From NCBI RefSeq assembly GCF_004217145.1, contig NZ_SHKR01000011.1, positions 1,116,001 to 1,180,000 on the forward strand: a stretch of DNA of 64,000 nucleotides, given 5' to 3'. The notes beneath the pieces were generated by a model. It was given only the letters and a program-made list of their open reading frames with translations. It searched no databases and was not told where the DNA came from. The position numbers and the translations under genes are program-made. Positions 17,237 to 26,847 of the stretch are shown one piece after another (positions within the stretch are counted from its first letter, which is position 1; each line of letters opens with the position of its first letter). The DNA comes from Kribbella rubisoli. GTDB taxonomy: Bacteria; Actinomycetota; Actinomycetes; Propionibacteriales; Kribbellaceae.

Positions 17237-18190
17237 ATGCTGCAGCCGTCGCGGGAGGTGACTCCCTACACCGAGCTCGACCGGGCCACCTGGGCGCAAC
17301 TGGCCGAAACCACGGTCTCCCCGCTGACGGCGGACGAGGTCGAGCGGCTTCGCGGTCTCGGTGACGAGATCGACATGGACGAGGTCCGCGAGGTGTACCT
17401 GCCGCTGTCGCGGATCCTCTCGCTGTACGTCCGGCACGCCCGCGCGCTGCACGCCGACACCGAGAGCTTCCTCGGCAAACCGGCCGCGACCCGCACCCCG
17501 TTCGTGATCGGCATCGGCGGATCGGTTGCCGTCGGCAAGTCCACGACCGCCCGTCTGCTCCGCGAACTGCTGGCGCGCTGGCCCGAGCACCCGCGGGTCG
17601 CGCTCGTCACCACCGACGGTTTCCTCTGGCCGAACGCCGAGCTCGAACGCCGGAACCTGATGCAGCGCAAGGGTTTCCCGGAGTCGTACGACCGCAAGTC
17701 CTTGCTCCGCTTCGTGGTCGAGGTGAAGTCGGGCATGGACGCGGTCGAGGCGCCGGTCTACTCGCACCTGCATTACGACCGCATGCCCGGCGTCCGGACG
17801 ACCGTCGAGCAGCCGGACATCCTGCTGCTCGAGGGGCTGAACGTCCTCCAGCCGGCGCCTCGGCACGCGGATGGGAAGAGCGGGCTCGCGGTCAGCGACT
17901 TCTTCGACTTCTCGGTGTACGTCGATGCCGCCGCCGACGACGTGCGCTCGTGGTACGTGGCGCGCTTCCTCAAGCTGTGGGAGACGGCCTTCCGCAACCC
18001 CGAGTCGTACTTCGTCCGGTACGGCGAGCTGAGCCGCCAGGAAGCGATCAAGAAGGCCGAGTCGCTCTGGGACGGGATCAACGGCCCGAACCTGCGCGAA
18101 AACATCCTCCCGACCCGCTCCCGCGCGACCTTGGTCCTCCGCAAGGGCCCCGATCACGCCGTGCGCTGGGTCAGGCTGCGGAAGCTCTGA
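17237..18190 (+). CDS. coaA: type I pantothenate kinase
   Basis: Phosphorylates pantothenate, the first committed step of CoA synthesis. The 317 residues closely follow the mycobacterial CoaA pattern. The P-loop is [10 protein letters not shown] (K101), followed by [27 protein letters not shown] and [11 protein letters not shown], and the C-terminal [16 protein letters not shown]. The ATG at 17237 gives an N-terminus of [14 protein letters not shown], aligned with known CoaA starts, with GGGAAGA 10 bp upstream; an ATG nine bases earlier is too close to it. Its last 20 bp overlap the convergent MFS gene. Confidence 0.94.
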   Translation: MLQPSREVTPYTELDRATWAQLAETTVSPLTADEVERLRGLGDEIDMDEVREVYLPLSRILSLYVRHARALHADTESFLGKPAATRTPFVIGIGGSVAVGKSTTARLLRELLARWPEHPRVALVTTDGFLWPNAELERRNLMQRKGFPESYDRKSLLRFVVEVKSGMDAVEAPVYSHLHYDRMPGVRTTVEQPDILLLEGLNVLQPAPRHADGKSGLAVSDFFDFSVYVDAAADDVRSWYVARFLKLWETAFRNPESYFVRYGELSRQEAIKKAESLWDGINGPNLRENILPTRSRATLVLRKGPDHAVRWVRLRKL

Positions 18191-19349
18191 GCGCCGGTAC
18201 GACGGCAACCGCGACGACTGCTGCGGTCAAGGCGAACGCGATCGAGAAGCCGACGCCGCCCACGACAGCGCCGAAGATCAGTGCGCCGGCGCCCCAGCCA
18301 CCGTCGTACGCGAGGTTCCAGAGGGCGCTGACCTGGCCGTAGCGGGAGCGATCGACGCGGTTGTACATCAGGGTCAGAGTGAGGTTCTGAGCAGCCCCGA
18401 AGCCGATGCCGAAGCAAGTGGATCCGATCAGGATCGCGACGGCACTGGGGAGGAAGACCAGCGATCCGGCGCCGACCGCGGCGAGGATCAGCGCGGGTGC
18501 GAGCAGCTTCGCCGGGCCCATGCGGTCGGCGTACCGACCTGCCAGCCAACGTGCGATGGGTGCTGCGATCGCCTGCAGCAGAAGGGCTGTAGCGACGAGT
18601 GACTGCTTGTCTCCGGCAACGGCCAGCGGTAGGAAGGTGACGCTGATGCCCGCGGCAACAGTCACAGCAGCGAAGATCAGGGTCGGGGTCAGCAGCCCGC
18701 TACGCCGTACGCCGCCGAGCACCTTCACGTGCTGCTCTTCTTCAGAAGTGTTCACCCTCGCGGGCAGACCGACCAAGGCGACCAGCCCGGCGAGTGAGGC
18801 GATCGCGGCGAAGACGAACAGTGCGCCGAAGCCGATCACGTTGGTCAGGTAGACGCCGAGCGGGAGACCGATCACCGCAGGTACGCCGACAGCCACGCCG
18901 TACACGCCGAGCGCCTCGCCGCGGCGGGTGGATGGGGTGAGGTCGGCGACCAGCGCGACCGCTCCGACGACCAGGATCGCGAGGCCGGCGCCGCGGACGA
19001 TGCAGACGGCGAGCACGACCGGCAGCGCTGCGGAGGTCAGCAGAACCAGCGAAGGTGCGCCGAGGAGCACCAGCCCGAGCCCGAGGACGACCTGGTATCC
19101 CCAGCGAGCCAGCATCCGCGGCACCAGCAGCTCCACGGCCACCGCGGAGAACATCATCGCGGCAGTCGACAGCCCCGCGCCGACGCCACCGGAGCCGTTC
19201 GCGGCCAGGTAGAGCGGGACGACCGAGGTGAGCAGATACATGCTCAGGCCGGAGCCGAAAACCATCGCCAACAGCCGAACGAACTGCCTGGTCAGCAGCC
19301 GGTCAGCAGCAACAACCTGGACTGTGGGGATCTCGCACGCGGTGGCCAT
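18171..19349 (-). CDS. MFS transporter
   Basis: Twelve-helix major facilitator of about 392 residues. The N-terminal half has the typical motif region [12 protein letters not shown] after TM2, and a cytosolic loop ([13 protein letters not shown]) lies in the middle. The ATG at 19349 is chosen because the first helix begins about 25 residues later. The gene lies 31 bp downstream of the Hpg aminotransferase gene on the same strand, so it may be the last gene of that operon and act as product exporter. It could equally be an independent sugar or drug transporter. Confidence 0.85.
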   Translation of the reverse strand: MATACEIPTVQVVAADRLLTRQFVRLLAMVFGSGLSMYLLTSVVPLYLAANGSGGVGAGLSTAAMMFSAVAVELLVPRMLARWGYQVVLGLGLVLLGAPSLVLLTSAALPVVLAVCIVRGAGLAILVVGAVALVADLTPSTRRGEALGVYGVAVGVPAVIGLPLGVYLTNVIGFGALFVFAAIASLAGLVALVGLPARVNTSEEEQHVKVLGGVRRSGLLTPTLIFAAVTVAAGISVTFLPLAVAGDKQSLVATALLLQAIAAPIARWLAGRYADRMGPAKLLAPALILAAVGAGSLVFLPSAVAILIGSTCFGIGFGAAQNLTLTLMYNRVDRSRYGQVSALWNLAYDGGWGAGALIFGAVVGGVGFSIAFALTAAVVAVAVVPALRASAA

Positions 19350-19380
19350 GACACTCACGCTAGAGACATACCGGTCCGCC

Positions 19381-20658
19381 CTACAGATCCAGTTCTGGAC
19401 CACCGGAGAGGACCAGTTGATCGGTAATGAAGGCGCTCAGGCGGTTCAGGGCGGCGTCGATCTCGGGCAGGGTGACCGCGCTGCACGACAGGCGGAGGGC
19501 GTTGATCGGGGTGTCGCCGTCGTAGAAGTGCGTCATGGGGGTCCAGAGGACGCCGTACTCGTGGGCTGACTTCTCGAGGAGAGCGTCGTCGACCGGGAAC
19601 GGGACCGTGACGACGACGAAGAAGCCGCCGGCGGGGACGGTCCAGGTGATTTCGCCGTTCGGGAAGCGGGTGGCGAGACCGTCGGTGATCGCCTGAAGGT
19701 TGGCGGCATAGACGGCGCGTTCGCGTTGGTTGGCCGCGACGAGGCTGCAGTCGTTGGCGAGCAATTTGCCGCCGACGACCGCCTGGGCGACCGGTGAGGT
19801 GTTGACGGTGAGCATGCTCTTCAGCTTGGAGAGTTCATCCGCCAGGAGGCCTGTGCCGACCGTCTGGTCCGCGACCGCATAGCCGACCCGCGCTCCGGGG
19901 AGACCGGTCTTCGCGAACGAGCCTAGGTAGACGACTCGACGGGATGTGTCGAGGGACTTCAGAGTGGGCATCCGCTGATGGCCCTGGACTGGGAACAGAC
20001 CATACGGGTTGTCCTCCAGCAGCAGGATGTTCTCGGCTGCGCCGATCTCCAGCAGCTTGTGCCGGGCAGCGAGGTCCATGCTCAGGCCGGACGGGTTGGC
20101 GAAGTCCGGCATCACGTAGCAGGCGCGCGGACGCCGCCCCTCCGCGCGGACCGACTTCAGCACGGTGGCCAGATCGTCCTCCTCCCCCACCGGAACGACG
20201 GGGAGGTTTACGAGGCGGGCCGCGCCGGTGATGCCGACGTACGTCGGGGAGATGGCGAGCATCACGTCATCGGGGCCGGCGCAGAGGGCGCGCAGCGTGA
20301 GGACCATCGCCTCCTGGCAGCCGACCGTGACGACGATCGCTTCCGGGTCGACGTGGATGCCCTCGTCGATCGCGAGGTTGCGGGCGACCAGGTCCTGGAT
20401 GATGCCCTTCGTCCGCCCGTACTGGAAGATCGTCCGCCGGACCGCGGCCTCGTCGTACCCCTGGTCCCGCAGGTACTGCGCGAACAGGTCGAGATACCGA
20501 TGCAGGTCCTCGAGCGCGAAGAACTCCTCGGTCGGCCGTCCCGCCGCGAGCGAGATCGCGTCCGGGTAGTGGTGCGAGATCTCGTTGAGGAAGTTCATCG
20601 AGTTCAGCGCCCGGTCGGTGAGCGAGCCGTGCAGGTCGCTCAGCTCGAGATCGGCCAT
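19381..20658 (-). CDS. hpgT: PLP-dependent aminotransferase, 4-hydroxyphenylglycine aminotransferase-like (HpgT)
   Basis: Fold-type I aminotransferase of 425 residues. The PLP lysine is K250 in GSFAKTGLPGARVGY, preceded by the NPSG and EDNPYGLF motifs. The N-terminus (LSDLHGSLTD, FLNEI) and TVNTSPVAQA region follow the pattern of HpgT from glycopeptide clusters, which makes (S)-Hpg from 4-hydroxyphenylglyoxylate, rather than general aspartate aminotransferases. ATG at 20658 with GGGAGAG upstream. The gene overlaps the hydroxymandelate oxidase gene by 19 bp, which supports a joint role: Hmo makes the keto acid and this enzyme aminates it. Related 2-aminoadipate/MocR-type aminotransferases are the main alternative. 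Confidence 0.8.
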   Translation of the reverse strand: MADLELSDLHGSLTDRALNSMNFLNEISHHYPDAISLAAGRPTEEFFALEDLHRYLDLFAQYLRDQGYDEAAVRRTIFQYGRTKGIIQDLVARNLAIDEGIHVDPEAIVVTVGCQEAMVLTLRALCAGPDDVMLAISPTYVGITGAARLVNLPVVPVGEEDDLATVLKSVRAEGRRPRACYVMPDFANPSGLSMDLAARHKLLEIGAAENILLLEDNPYGLFPVQGHQRMPTLKSLDTSRRVVYLGSFAKTGLPGARVGYAVADQTVGTGLLADELSKLKSMLTVNTSPVAQAVVGGKLLANDCSLVAANQRERAVYAANLQAITDGLATRFPNGEITWTVPAGGFFVVVTVPFPVDDALLEKSAHEYGVLWTPMTHFYDGDTPINALRLSCSAVTLPEIDAALNRLSAFITDQLVLSGGPELDL

Positions 20659-21716
20659 GTCGCTCTCCCCACGCTCAGTTCCCGTACGGCGGCCAGGTCC
20701 GCGCACCCCGCCAGCAGCATCGCGTCCCGCACTTCCCGGCCGAGCAACGCCAACGCCTCATCCGCGCCTTCCACAGCGAGTGCCCACAGCAACGGCCGTC
20801 CGACCAGTACGCCGGAAGCGCCGATGGCAACCGCCTTCAGCACATCGAGCCCACTCCGTACGCCGCTGTCCAACAACACCGCGCAATCCTTGCTGACAGC
20901 ATCGACAACCGGGCCCAGGGCGTCGATTGACGCGACCGCGCCGTCCAGCTGCCGCCCACCATGGTTGGACACGACGACTCCGTCCACACCCACTTCAACG
21001 GCCCGCCGAGCGTCCCGAGGATCCAGAATTCCCTTCACCACAAGGGGAATCGGACACCGCGTCCGCAACCACTCCAGATCCCGCCACGACACGGCCGGCT
21101 CGAATGCGGAAGCCGTGTGCGCGGCCACCGCCGACAACCCCGGCGCCCCGGCGTGCGCTTGTGTCACTTTGTCGACAAGGTTCTCCGGGGCGACGTCCGG
21201 AGGGAGCGCGAACTCGTTGCGTATGTCCCTCAACCGGCGGCCCATCACCGGTACGTCGACGGTCACCATCATCGCGCTGCAACCCGCGTTCACCGCTCGC
21301 TCGACCAGGCTTGTCACCACGTGACGGTCTCGCAGCCAGTAGAGCTGGAACCAGGACGGGGTCACCCCCGCGATCTTTTCCAGAGGGACGCTGCTCAGGG
21401 TGCTGATGGTGTACGGGATGCCGGCTCGCGACGCGGCCGCGGCCAGGAGCAACTCGCCCTCGGGGTGCAGGAGCTTCTGGTAGGCCATCGGAGCAACCGC
21501 GAACGGGAGCTCCCACCGCGTGCCCAGGACTGTCCAGAAGGGGTTCGGCTTCGCCGTACCTGTGAGGATGCGGGGGGTCAGCGTGATTGCGTCGAAGGCG
21601 GCACGGTTGAGGCGAAGGGTGTGTTCGGAACCGCTGCCACCGGCAACAAAGTCGTACACAGCCGCCGGCAGAACCTCACGAGCAAGCGGCTCGAAGTCGG
21701 CGAGAGTCTCAGGCAT
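20640..21716 (-). CDS. hmo: FMN-dependent alpha-hydroxy-acid oxidase, 4-hydroxymandelate oxidase-like (Hmo)
   Basis: Flavoprotein of 358 residues in the glycolate oxidase/mandelate dehydrogenase family. It oxidises an alpha-hydroxy acid to the alpha-keto acid. The catalytic His is H252 in SNHGGRQLDG; the FMN-contacting lysine lies in VVKGIL and the phosphate loop in DSGVRSGLDVLKA. The N-terminal region DFVAGGSGSEHT is typical. Because HmaS and HpgT homologues lie in the same cluster, 4-hydroxymandelate is the most likely substrate. It overlaps the esterase gene upstream by 8 bp and the aminotransferase gene downstream by 19 bp. Confidence 0.85.
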   Translation of the reverse strand: MPETLADFEPLAREVLPAAVYDFVAGGSGSEHTLRLNRAAFDAITLTPRILTGTAKPNPFWTVLGTRWELPFAVAPMAYQKLLHPEGELLLAAAASRAGIPYTISTLSSVPLEKIAGVTPSWFQLYWLRDRHVVTSLVERAVNAGCSAMMVTVDVPVMGRRLRDIRNEFALPPDVAPENLVDKVTQAHAGAPGLSAVAAHTASAFEPAVSWRDLEWLRTRCPIPLVVKGILDPRDARRAVEVGVDGVVVSNHGGRQLDGAVASIDALGPVVDAVSKDCAVLLDSGVRSGLDVLKAVAIGASGVLVGRPLLWALAVEGADEALALLGREVRDAMLLAGCADLAAVRELSVGRATWPISS

Positions 21717-22626
21717 CTGTGAAGGTTCTGGCTAGCCAGGTCGATGCCTCGGCCATCGCCTTCTTGCCGCCGTCGAGGATCCCGGACATGGCGAAGAAGC
21801 CGTGGACCATGCCGTCGTAGCGGCTGAGAGTGGTCGGTACGTCGGCAGCGTGGAGCTTCTCGGCGTAGTACTCGCCCTCGTCACGGAGCGGGTCGTACTC
21901 GGCGGTGATCACCAGCGCAGGCGGCAGCTTGGCGTGCGACTCCGCGAGCAGAGGCGAGGCCAGCGGGTTCTGCCCGTCTGCGGGATCGGCGAGGTAATGC
22001 TTCCAGTACCAGCCGACCGAGGTGTTGTTGAAGAGGTACGGGTCGTTGCCGTTGCGCATCGAGATCGTGTCCGAGCCGTACAAGGTGTTCGGGTACACCA
22101 GCAGCTGACCGGCCAACGCCGGACCGTTGTCGCGGGCAAGCAAAGTCACCGCTGCCGCCAAGTTGCCGCCGGCACTGTCTCCACCGACAACGAGCCGCGC
22201 GGGATCAACTTGCGGCTGCGCTGCGATCCACTGCGTCGCCTTGTGGCAATCGTGGACGGCCGTCGGAAACGGATGCTCGGGCGCCAGCCGGTACCCGACG
22301 GTGATCACCTGACAAGGTACGGCGTTCGCCAGCTTGCGGCTGATGCCGTCAGCGGTGTCGATGCTGCCGAGCGTCCATCCACCGCCGAAGAAGTAGACCA
22401 ACGTCGGCAGCGGACCCGCCAGGTCAGGGCGATAGACCCTCAGCGGCAGCCCGTCGTCGGTCGTGACGTCCTCGACGGAGTGGACCGGTTCGACCTCGCC
22501 GCCCGCGGCCCGGATCGAGGCGAGGTCCGCCTCCCGAGCCTCGGCCAGCGTCTGGGTGTAGAGCTGCGGCACCTGGTGAGACTCACGTTCGGCGCGCATC
22601 GCCTCGACCTGTGGGTCCAACGGCAT
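21709..22626 (-). CDS. HSL-family alpha/beta hydrolase (esterase)
   Basis: Hormone-sensitive-lipase type esterase of 305 residues. The nucleophile S151 lies in GDSAGGN, the acid in AEYDPLRDEG and the His in DGMVHGFF. The oxyanion motif normally HGGG reads FFGGGW, with the His replaced by Phe. ATG at 22626 with GGGGTGAA upstream, 4 bp after the P450 stop, so it is co-transcribed with the biosynthetic genes. It may release or trim an ester or thioester intermediate; the substrate is unknown. Confidence 0.85.
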   Translation of the reverse strand: MPLDPQVEAMRAERESHQVPQLYTQTLAEAREADLASIRAAGGEVEPVHSVEDVTTDDGLPLRVYRPDLAGPLPTLVYFFGGGWTLGSIDTADGISRKLANAVPCQVITVGYRLAPEHPFPTAVHDCHKATQWIAAQPQVDPARLVVGGDSAGGNLAAAVTLLARDNGPALAGQLLVYPNTLYGSDTISMRNGNDPYLFNNTSVGWYWKHYLADPADGQNPLASPLLAESHAKLPPALVITAEYDPLRDEGEYYAEKLHAADVPTTLSRYDGMVHGFFAMSGILDGGKKAMAEASTWLARTFTDA

Positions 22627-22630
22627 CGGT

Positions 22631-23830
22631 TCACCCCAATCGGATCGGCATGGACGCATGTCCACGCAGCAGCAAGCTATGACTGCGAACCGGCTCCCCC
22701 GCCAGCTGCAGCTGCGGGAATCGCTGGAACAACTGTCCGAACGCCGCCCGTCCTTCCATCCGAGCCAGCCCGGCGCCGACGCAGTAGAACGGCCCCGCAC
22801 CGAACGACAGGTGCTGCAGATCCACCCGATCCGGATCGAACGTGTCAGCGTCCGGATGCTTGGCCGGATCCCGGTTCGCAGCGCCGGGCAGGATCAGCAC
22901 CAGACTGCCCGCGGTGATCGTCTCCCCGGCCAGTTCGAGGTCGACCGACGCCTTCCGGCTGATCAGCTGGACCGAGCTCTGATGCCGCAGGATCTCCTCC
23001 ACGCAGTCGGCCGCCCGGACAGGTTCGTCGCGCAGGGCATCGACCAGGTCAGGCTGAGCGAGCAGCAGCTCAAGCCCGTTCGTGAGCAGGTTCATCGTGG
23101 TCACGAAGCTGGCGTTGACGAGGACCAGCAGGTTGTCGATCAGCTCCTGCTCGGCCAGGTCCGAGTCAACCAGCGAACTCACGAGATCGTCGCGCGGCTG
23201 GACCCGGCGGTCGGCGAGCATCCGCGCGTAGTAGTCGTTCAGCTCGTCCGCGGCCTGGTTCGCGGCCGCCAGTCGCTCCGGCGCCTTTCCGCCGAGGTCG
23301 AGGTAGTCGTCGATGGCCTTCGTCCGGTCCCGGAACCAGCCCAGGTCCGACCGCGGAATGCCGAGGAACGTGCCGATGACGGTGATCGGCAAGCGATACG
23401 CGAAGTCCACGAAGTCGATCACTTGACCGTCCCGGCCGGCCTTGCCCAGGTCGTCGAGCAGCTCGGTGGCCAACGCCTCCACGACAGGTTCGAACCCGGT
23501 CAACCGACGCGGCGTGAGTACCGCCTGGAACACCTTGCGCATCCGCAGGTGCTCCGGCTCGTTCTTGAACATCATCGACCCGCCGAGCCGCCGCAGTACG
23601 GCGTCCTGCGGGTCCGGGTCGGCCGTCAGCAGCCGGCCGAATCGCGTATCTTTCAAGGCCTCCTGCGCCGCGTCGTACCCGTTCACGACGACGGCGTACG
23701 GCGAAGTGCCGGGCTCGAGGCGGCAGACCGGGCCGATCCGATGCAGCTCCGCGAAGAGCGGCATCGGATCGCGACGGCCCTGCTCGGAGCCGAGGGCGGC
23801 GAGAATCTCGTTCGCACTCCGAGCAGCCAT
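22631..23830 (-). CDS. cytochrome P450 with unusual I-helix
   Basis: Soluble bacterial CYP monooxygenase of 399 residues. The haem-ligating cysteine is C350 in FGAGPFYCVGAG, where the common His two before Cys is Phe. The ExxR motif is EILRHQ. The I-helix oxygen-activation motif, normally A-G-x-D/E-T-T, reads ASFVTT and so lacks the acidic residue. Such changes are seen in P450s with atypical oxygen handling or carrier-bound substrates. It starts 2 bp before the SGNH gene stop region ends and lies within the biosynthetic operon. No ferredoxin gene is nearby. Confidence 0.9.
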   Translation of the reverse strand: MAARSANEILAALGSEQGRRDPMPLFAELHRIGPVCRLEPGTSPYAVVVNGYDAAQEALKDTRFGRLLTADPDPQDAVLRRLGGSMMFKNEPEHLRMRKVFQAVLTPRRLTGFEPVVEALATELLDDLGKAGRDGQVIDFVDFAYRLPITVIGTFLGIPRSDLGWFRDRTKAIDDYLDLGGKAPERLAAANQAADELNDYYARMLADRRVQPRDDLVSSLVDSDLAEQELIDNLLVLVNASFVTTMNLLTNGLELLLAQPDLVDALRDEPVRAADCVEEILRHQSSVQLISRKASVDLELAGETITAGSLVLILPGAANRDPAKHPDADTFDPDRVDLQHLSFGAGPFYCVGAGLARMEGRAAFGQLFQRFPQLQLAGEPVRSHSLLLRGHASMPIRLG

Positions 23831-23831
23831 G

Positions 23832-25112
23832 TCAACGCACCAGGTTCAGCGGGACCGAGGCGGCCATCAGTTGGTAGCCGACGTCGTTCGGGTGGATGTG
23901 GTCACCCGAGTCGATGTCCGCACGCAGCTTCGACGGCGCCGCCGGGTCCCGCACTACCTTGTCGAAGTCGAGCACACCGTCGAACTCGTGGCTCGACCGC
24001 AGGTAGCTGTTCACCGCCTGCCGAGTCGCCTCCTTGGCCGGTGTCCAGCTGTCCGTGCCGGAGAGTCCTTCGAACGGCGTGATCGTCGTGACCAGGCTGC
24101 GGATACCGCGCTCCTTGGCTTGCGCGTTCACCTGCCGCAGCGCCCCGATGATCTCGGCGGCGGAGTCGTCGGACATCCAGATGTCGTTGATGCCGAGCTC
24201 GGTGATCACGGTGCGTACGCCGGTCTGCGCGAACACGTCCTCGTTCAAGCGGGCCAGCGAGTTCACGCCGACCTCGCCGAAGCCGGGGAACGCGCCGTTG
24301 TCGGACGGCTCGGTGCCCTCGTGGTTGAGCCGGCTGCCGGCCAGACCCGCGTTCAGCACACTCGGGAACGGCTTGTGTCCGGCCGATGCGGCCAGTCGCT
24401 CGGCCAGCTGGTCCGGCCAGCGGTTGTTGGCGTTGGGGGTGCTGTTCGTGCCGTCGCTGATCGAGTCGCCGAGTACGACGATCGAGCCGGCGTCGTCGTC
24501 GGTCTGGACGTCGACACCCGACAGGAAGAACCAGCAGCACCGACGCGTCGTCGGGTAGTTCGCGCCGCCCGGGTCGCTGACATGGTTGCCGACGCCGACG
24601 AAGTTGTCCTGGATCGACGAGCCGTGGAACGTCGTCGGGCCGGTGTTGTCCTGGAAGTACAGGCTGACGACGAGGTCGTCGAGTGTGCCGATCCGCAGGT
24701 TGACCGGGTCGCTGAGCAGCTCGCTGCCCTTGACCATCGACGCGCTCCCCGATCCGTTGAACGTCAACGTCCGCAGGGATGCCGGGTCGATGTCGGACAG
24801 TTCCGGCGTCGCCTTGTTGGGCTTGGCAACGGTTGCGGCGGCGACCGTGACGGTCTTCTCGCCGTAGATGTTCGACAGCCGGACGCGGATCCGGTTGCCG
24901 CCGACCGTCGGGCGGATGTTCAGCCGGACGCTCTGGTCGGTCAGCCCGAGATTCGTCGAGCCGGTCGCGTCGCCGTGGGTGACCGCGGTCGCCCAGGTCC
25001 CGACCCATCGGGCGTCGTTGTGGCCACTGAGGGTCGAGCCGGCCAGGCTCGATCCGGCGAGAGTGAGAGCCGCGGTGACCGCAACCGCGCGCCAACTGCT
25101 GGAAATGGACAT
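23832..25112 (-). CDS. secreted SGNH/GDSL hydrolase
   Basis: Predicted secreted esterase or acyl hydrolase of 426 residues. A signal peptide spans about 1-30. An N-terminal beta-rich domain leads to the catalytic SGNH domain with S217 in VVLGDSISDG, the Gly/Asn block (LGIND) and the DHIHPN Asp-His pair near the C-terminus. ATG at 25112 with a strong GGAGGT. It is the first gene of the leftward operon SGNH-P450-esterase-Hmo-HpgT-MFS, divergent from the ANL ligase operon. Its inclusion in the cluster is by operon position only. Confidence 0.85.
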   Translation of the reverse strand: MSISSSWRAVAVTAALTLAGSSLAGSTLSGHNDARWVGTWATAVTHGDATGSTNLGLTDQSVRLNIRPTVGGNRIRVRLSNIYGEKTVTVAAATVAKPNKATPELSDIDPASLRTLTFNGSGSASMVKGSELLSDPVNLRIGTLDDLVVSLYFQDNTGPTTFHGSSIQDNFVGVGNHVSDPGGANYPTTRRCCWFFLSGVDVQTDDDAGSIVVLGDSISDGTNSTPNANNRWPDQLAERLAASAGHKPFPSVLNAGLAGSRLNHEGTEPSDNGAFPGFGEVGVNSLARLNEDVFAQTGVRTVITELGINDIWMSDDSAAEIIGALRQVNAQAKERGIRSLVTTITPFEGLSGTDSWTPAKEATRQAVNSYLRSSHEFDGVLDFDKVVRDPAAPSKLRADIDSGDHIHPNDVGYQLMAASVPLNLVR

Positions 25113-25335
25113 GGACTGACCTCCAGGCGGAATGGATGCGGACGGAACGTAATACGCCAGAAGGAATCCGGTCAATGAATCAGAATGCATTTCTTTCGGG
25201 CCCGGAACAGCGGTTAGCGGCTCAGTTGCACCCACGAATCGCAGGGGTATTCCTTCACACCGCGCGGGGCGCCGATCGAGTAGAGTCACAAGGGACGGCT
25301 GGGGGTGGCCGGAGCCTGAGGGGAACCAGACGAAA
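25113..25335. promoter_or_regulatory. divergent promoter region inside the biosynthetic cluster
   Basis: This 223-bp AT-richer gap drives two opposite operons (leftward SGNH-P450-Hmo-HpgT; rightward ANL-MFS-SGNH). No clear operator palindrome or known regulator site was recognised. Confidence 0.45.
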
Positions 25336-26847
25336 ATGCCGCCTGAATTCGTCCTGCCCGAAAACAGTAGCAATTACGTGGGTCAAGTCCTGGAGCTGTT
25401 CCAGGAATTCTCCGATCGGCCGGCGCTGGCCCGCGGTGACCGGACCGCGACGTACAGTGAATTGATCGCCGACGTACTGCGTTTCGCCGCCGCTTTCCGC
25501 GATGCCGGCGTCCGGCCTGGCGGCAAGGTGCTCGTGATGGCGGCGAACTGCTTCGACGCGCCGGCGCTCCAACTGGCCCTGCACCTGCACGGTTGCCGGG
25601 TGCTCTGGAGCGCGCCGATCACGTCCCGCCGCGAGATCGACGCATTCGCGGCGCTGGCCGACGCCGACCTGTTCGTGTACGACGATGCGAGCGAGCTCGG
25701 CCAGGCGTTGGCGGACTCGCTCGCGCCGATGCCGACATACCGGATCGCCGAGCTCGACTCGCCGACGCCGTACGAGATCAGGGCGACGCCGGCGCCGGAC
25801 TCGGTGTTGCAGACCAGCGGGACGACCGGCGATCCGAAGCTCGTGCATCACACGCAGGCGTTCTACGAGCAGATCCTCGAGCTGGCCGCGGCCTTTGTCG
25901 CACAGGGTTTCCCGATGCTTCGGCACTACTCGGGGTCGCCGCTGTGGCTCGCGAGCGGGCAGATCACCACGTTCTTCAACCTGTTCACCGGCGGCGTGCT
26001 GTTCCTCACCGACACGTGGTCGCCGGACGAGTTCTACCGGATCGTGCCGGCCGAGCGGATCACGTCGACGTATGTCACGCCGCCGATGTTGTACGAAGTG
26101 CTTGATTATCCCGGTGGCGCGGACGTCGATTGCAGCAGCTTGTTCATGTTCAACGTCGGCGCGGGTCCGGCGACACCGGCGCGCTTACGGCAGGGGATCG
26201 AGCGCTTCGGTCCGGTACTGCGGATCGTGTACGGGCTGAGCGAGTGCGTCGTGGTGACGGCACAGCCCGGGTTGACGGCGGACGCACGGCTAGCGTCGGC
26301 GGGCACGCCGTACGGCGATGTGCGGATCGAGATCCGGGACGGCAACGGGAAGGTGCTGCCGAACGGGCAGACCGGCGAGGTGTGGGTGCACAGCAATCTG
26401 GTCTTCGCCGGGTACCTGAACCAGCCGGAGCTCACCGCCGAGACACTGGTCGACGGTTGGCTCAGGACACGTGACCTCGGGTACGTCGACGACGACGGCT
26501 TCCTGTTCCTCGTCGACCGGGTGCACGACATGATCGTCACCACCCGCCGCAACTGGGCGATCTTCTGCCGGCCGATCGAGGACGTGCTGAGCAGTCACCC
26601 GGCGGTCCGCACGGCGGCGGTCATCGGCGTCCCCGACCCAGTGGTGGGCGAAGCGGTGCATGCGTTCGTCGTCGTGCGCTCGTCGGTGGCAGCAGAAGAG
26701 CTGCAGGAGCTGGTGACCACGACGCTGAACGAGATGTGGGCGCCGGCCGCGATCGACTTCGTCGGCGAACTGCCGCTGACGAAGATCGCGAAGGTCGACA
26801 AGATTGCCCTCCGCAAACTCTACGCCGAACTGCACCCGCAGTCATGA
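25336..26847 (+). CDS. ANL-superfamily acyl/aryl-adenylating ligase (1)
   Basis: AMP-forming ligase of 503 residues that activates a carboxylic acid and transfers it to CoA or a carrier protein. The ATP-binding P-loop is LQTSGTTGDPKLV, with YGLSECVVVT (adenine pocket), DGWLRTRDLGYVDDDGF and hinge LVDRVHD. The C-terminal catalytic Lys is in LTKIAKVDKIALRK. It resembles stand-alone aryl or acyl activators rather than NRPS modules and has no fused carrier domain. It heads a three-gene rightward operon coupled by ATGA to the MFS gene. Confidence 0.88.
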   Translation: MPPEFVLPENSSNYVGQVLELFQEFSDRPALARGDRTATYSELIADVLRFAAAFRDAGVRPGGKVLVMAANCFDAPALQLALHLHGCRVLWSAPITSRREIDAFAALADADLFVYDDASELGQALADSLAPMPTYRIAELDSPTPYEIRATPAPDSVLQTSGTTGDPKLVHHTQAFYEQILELAAAFVAQGFPMLRHYSGSPLWLASGQITTFFNLFTGGVLFLTDTWSPDEFYRIVPAERITSTYVTPPMLYEVLDYPGGADVDCSSLFMFNVGAGPATPARLRQGIERFGPVLRIVYGLSECVVVTAQPGLTADARLASAGTPYGDVRIEIRDGNGKVLPNGQTGEVWVHSNLVFAGYLNQPELTAETLVDGWLRTRDLGYVDDDGFLFLVDRVHDMIVTTRRNWAIFCRPIEDVLSSHPAVRTAAVIGVPDPVVGEAVHAFVVVRSSVAAEELQELVTTTLNEMWAPAAIDFVGELPLTKIAKVDKIALRKLYAELHPQS

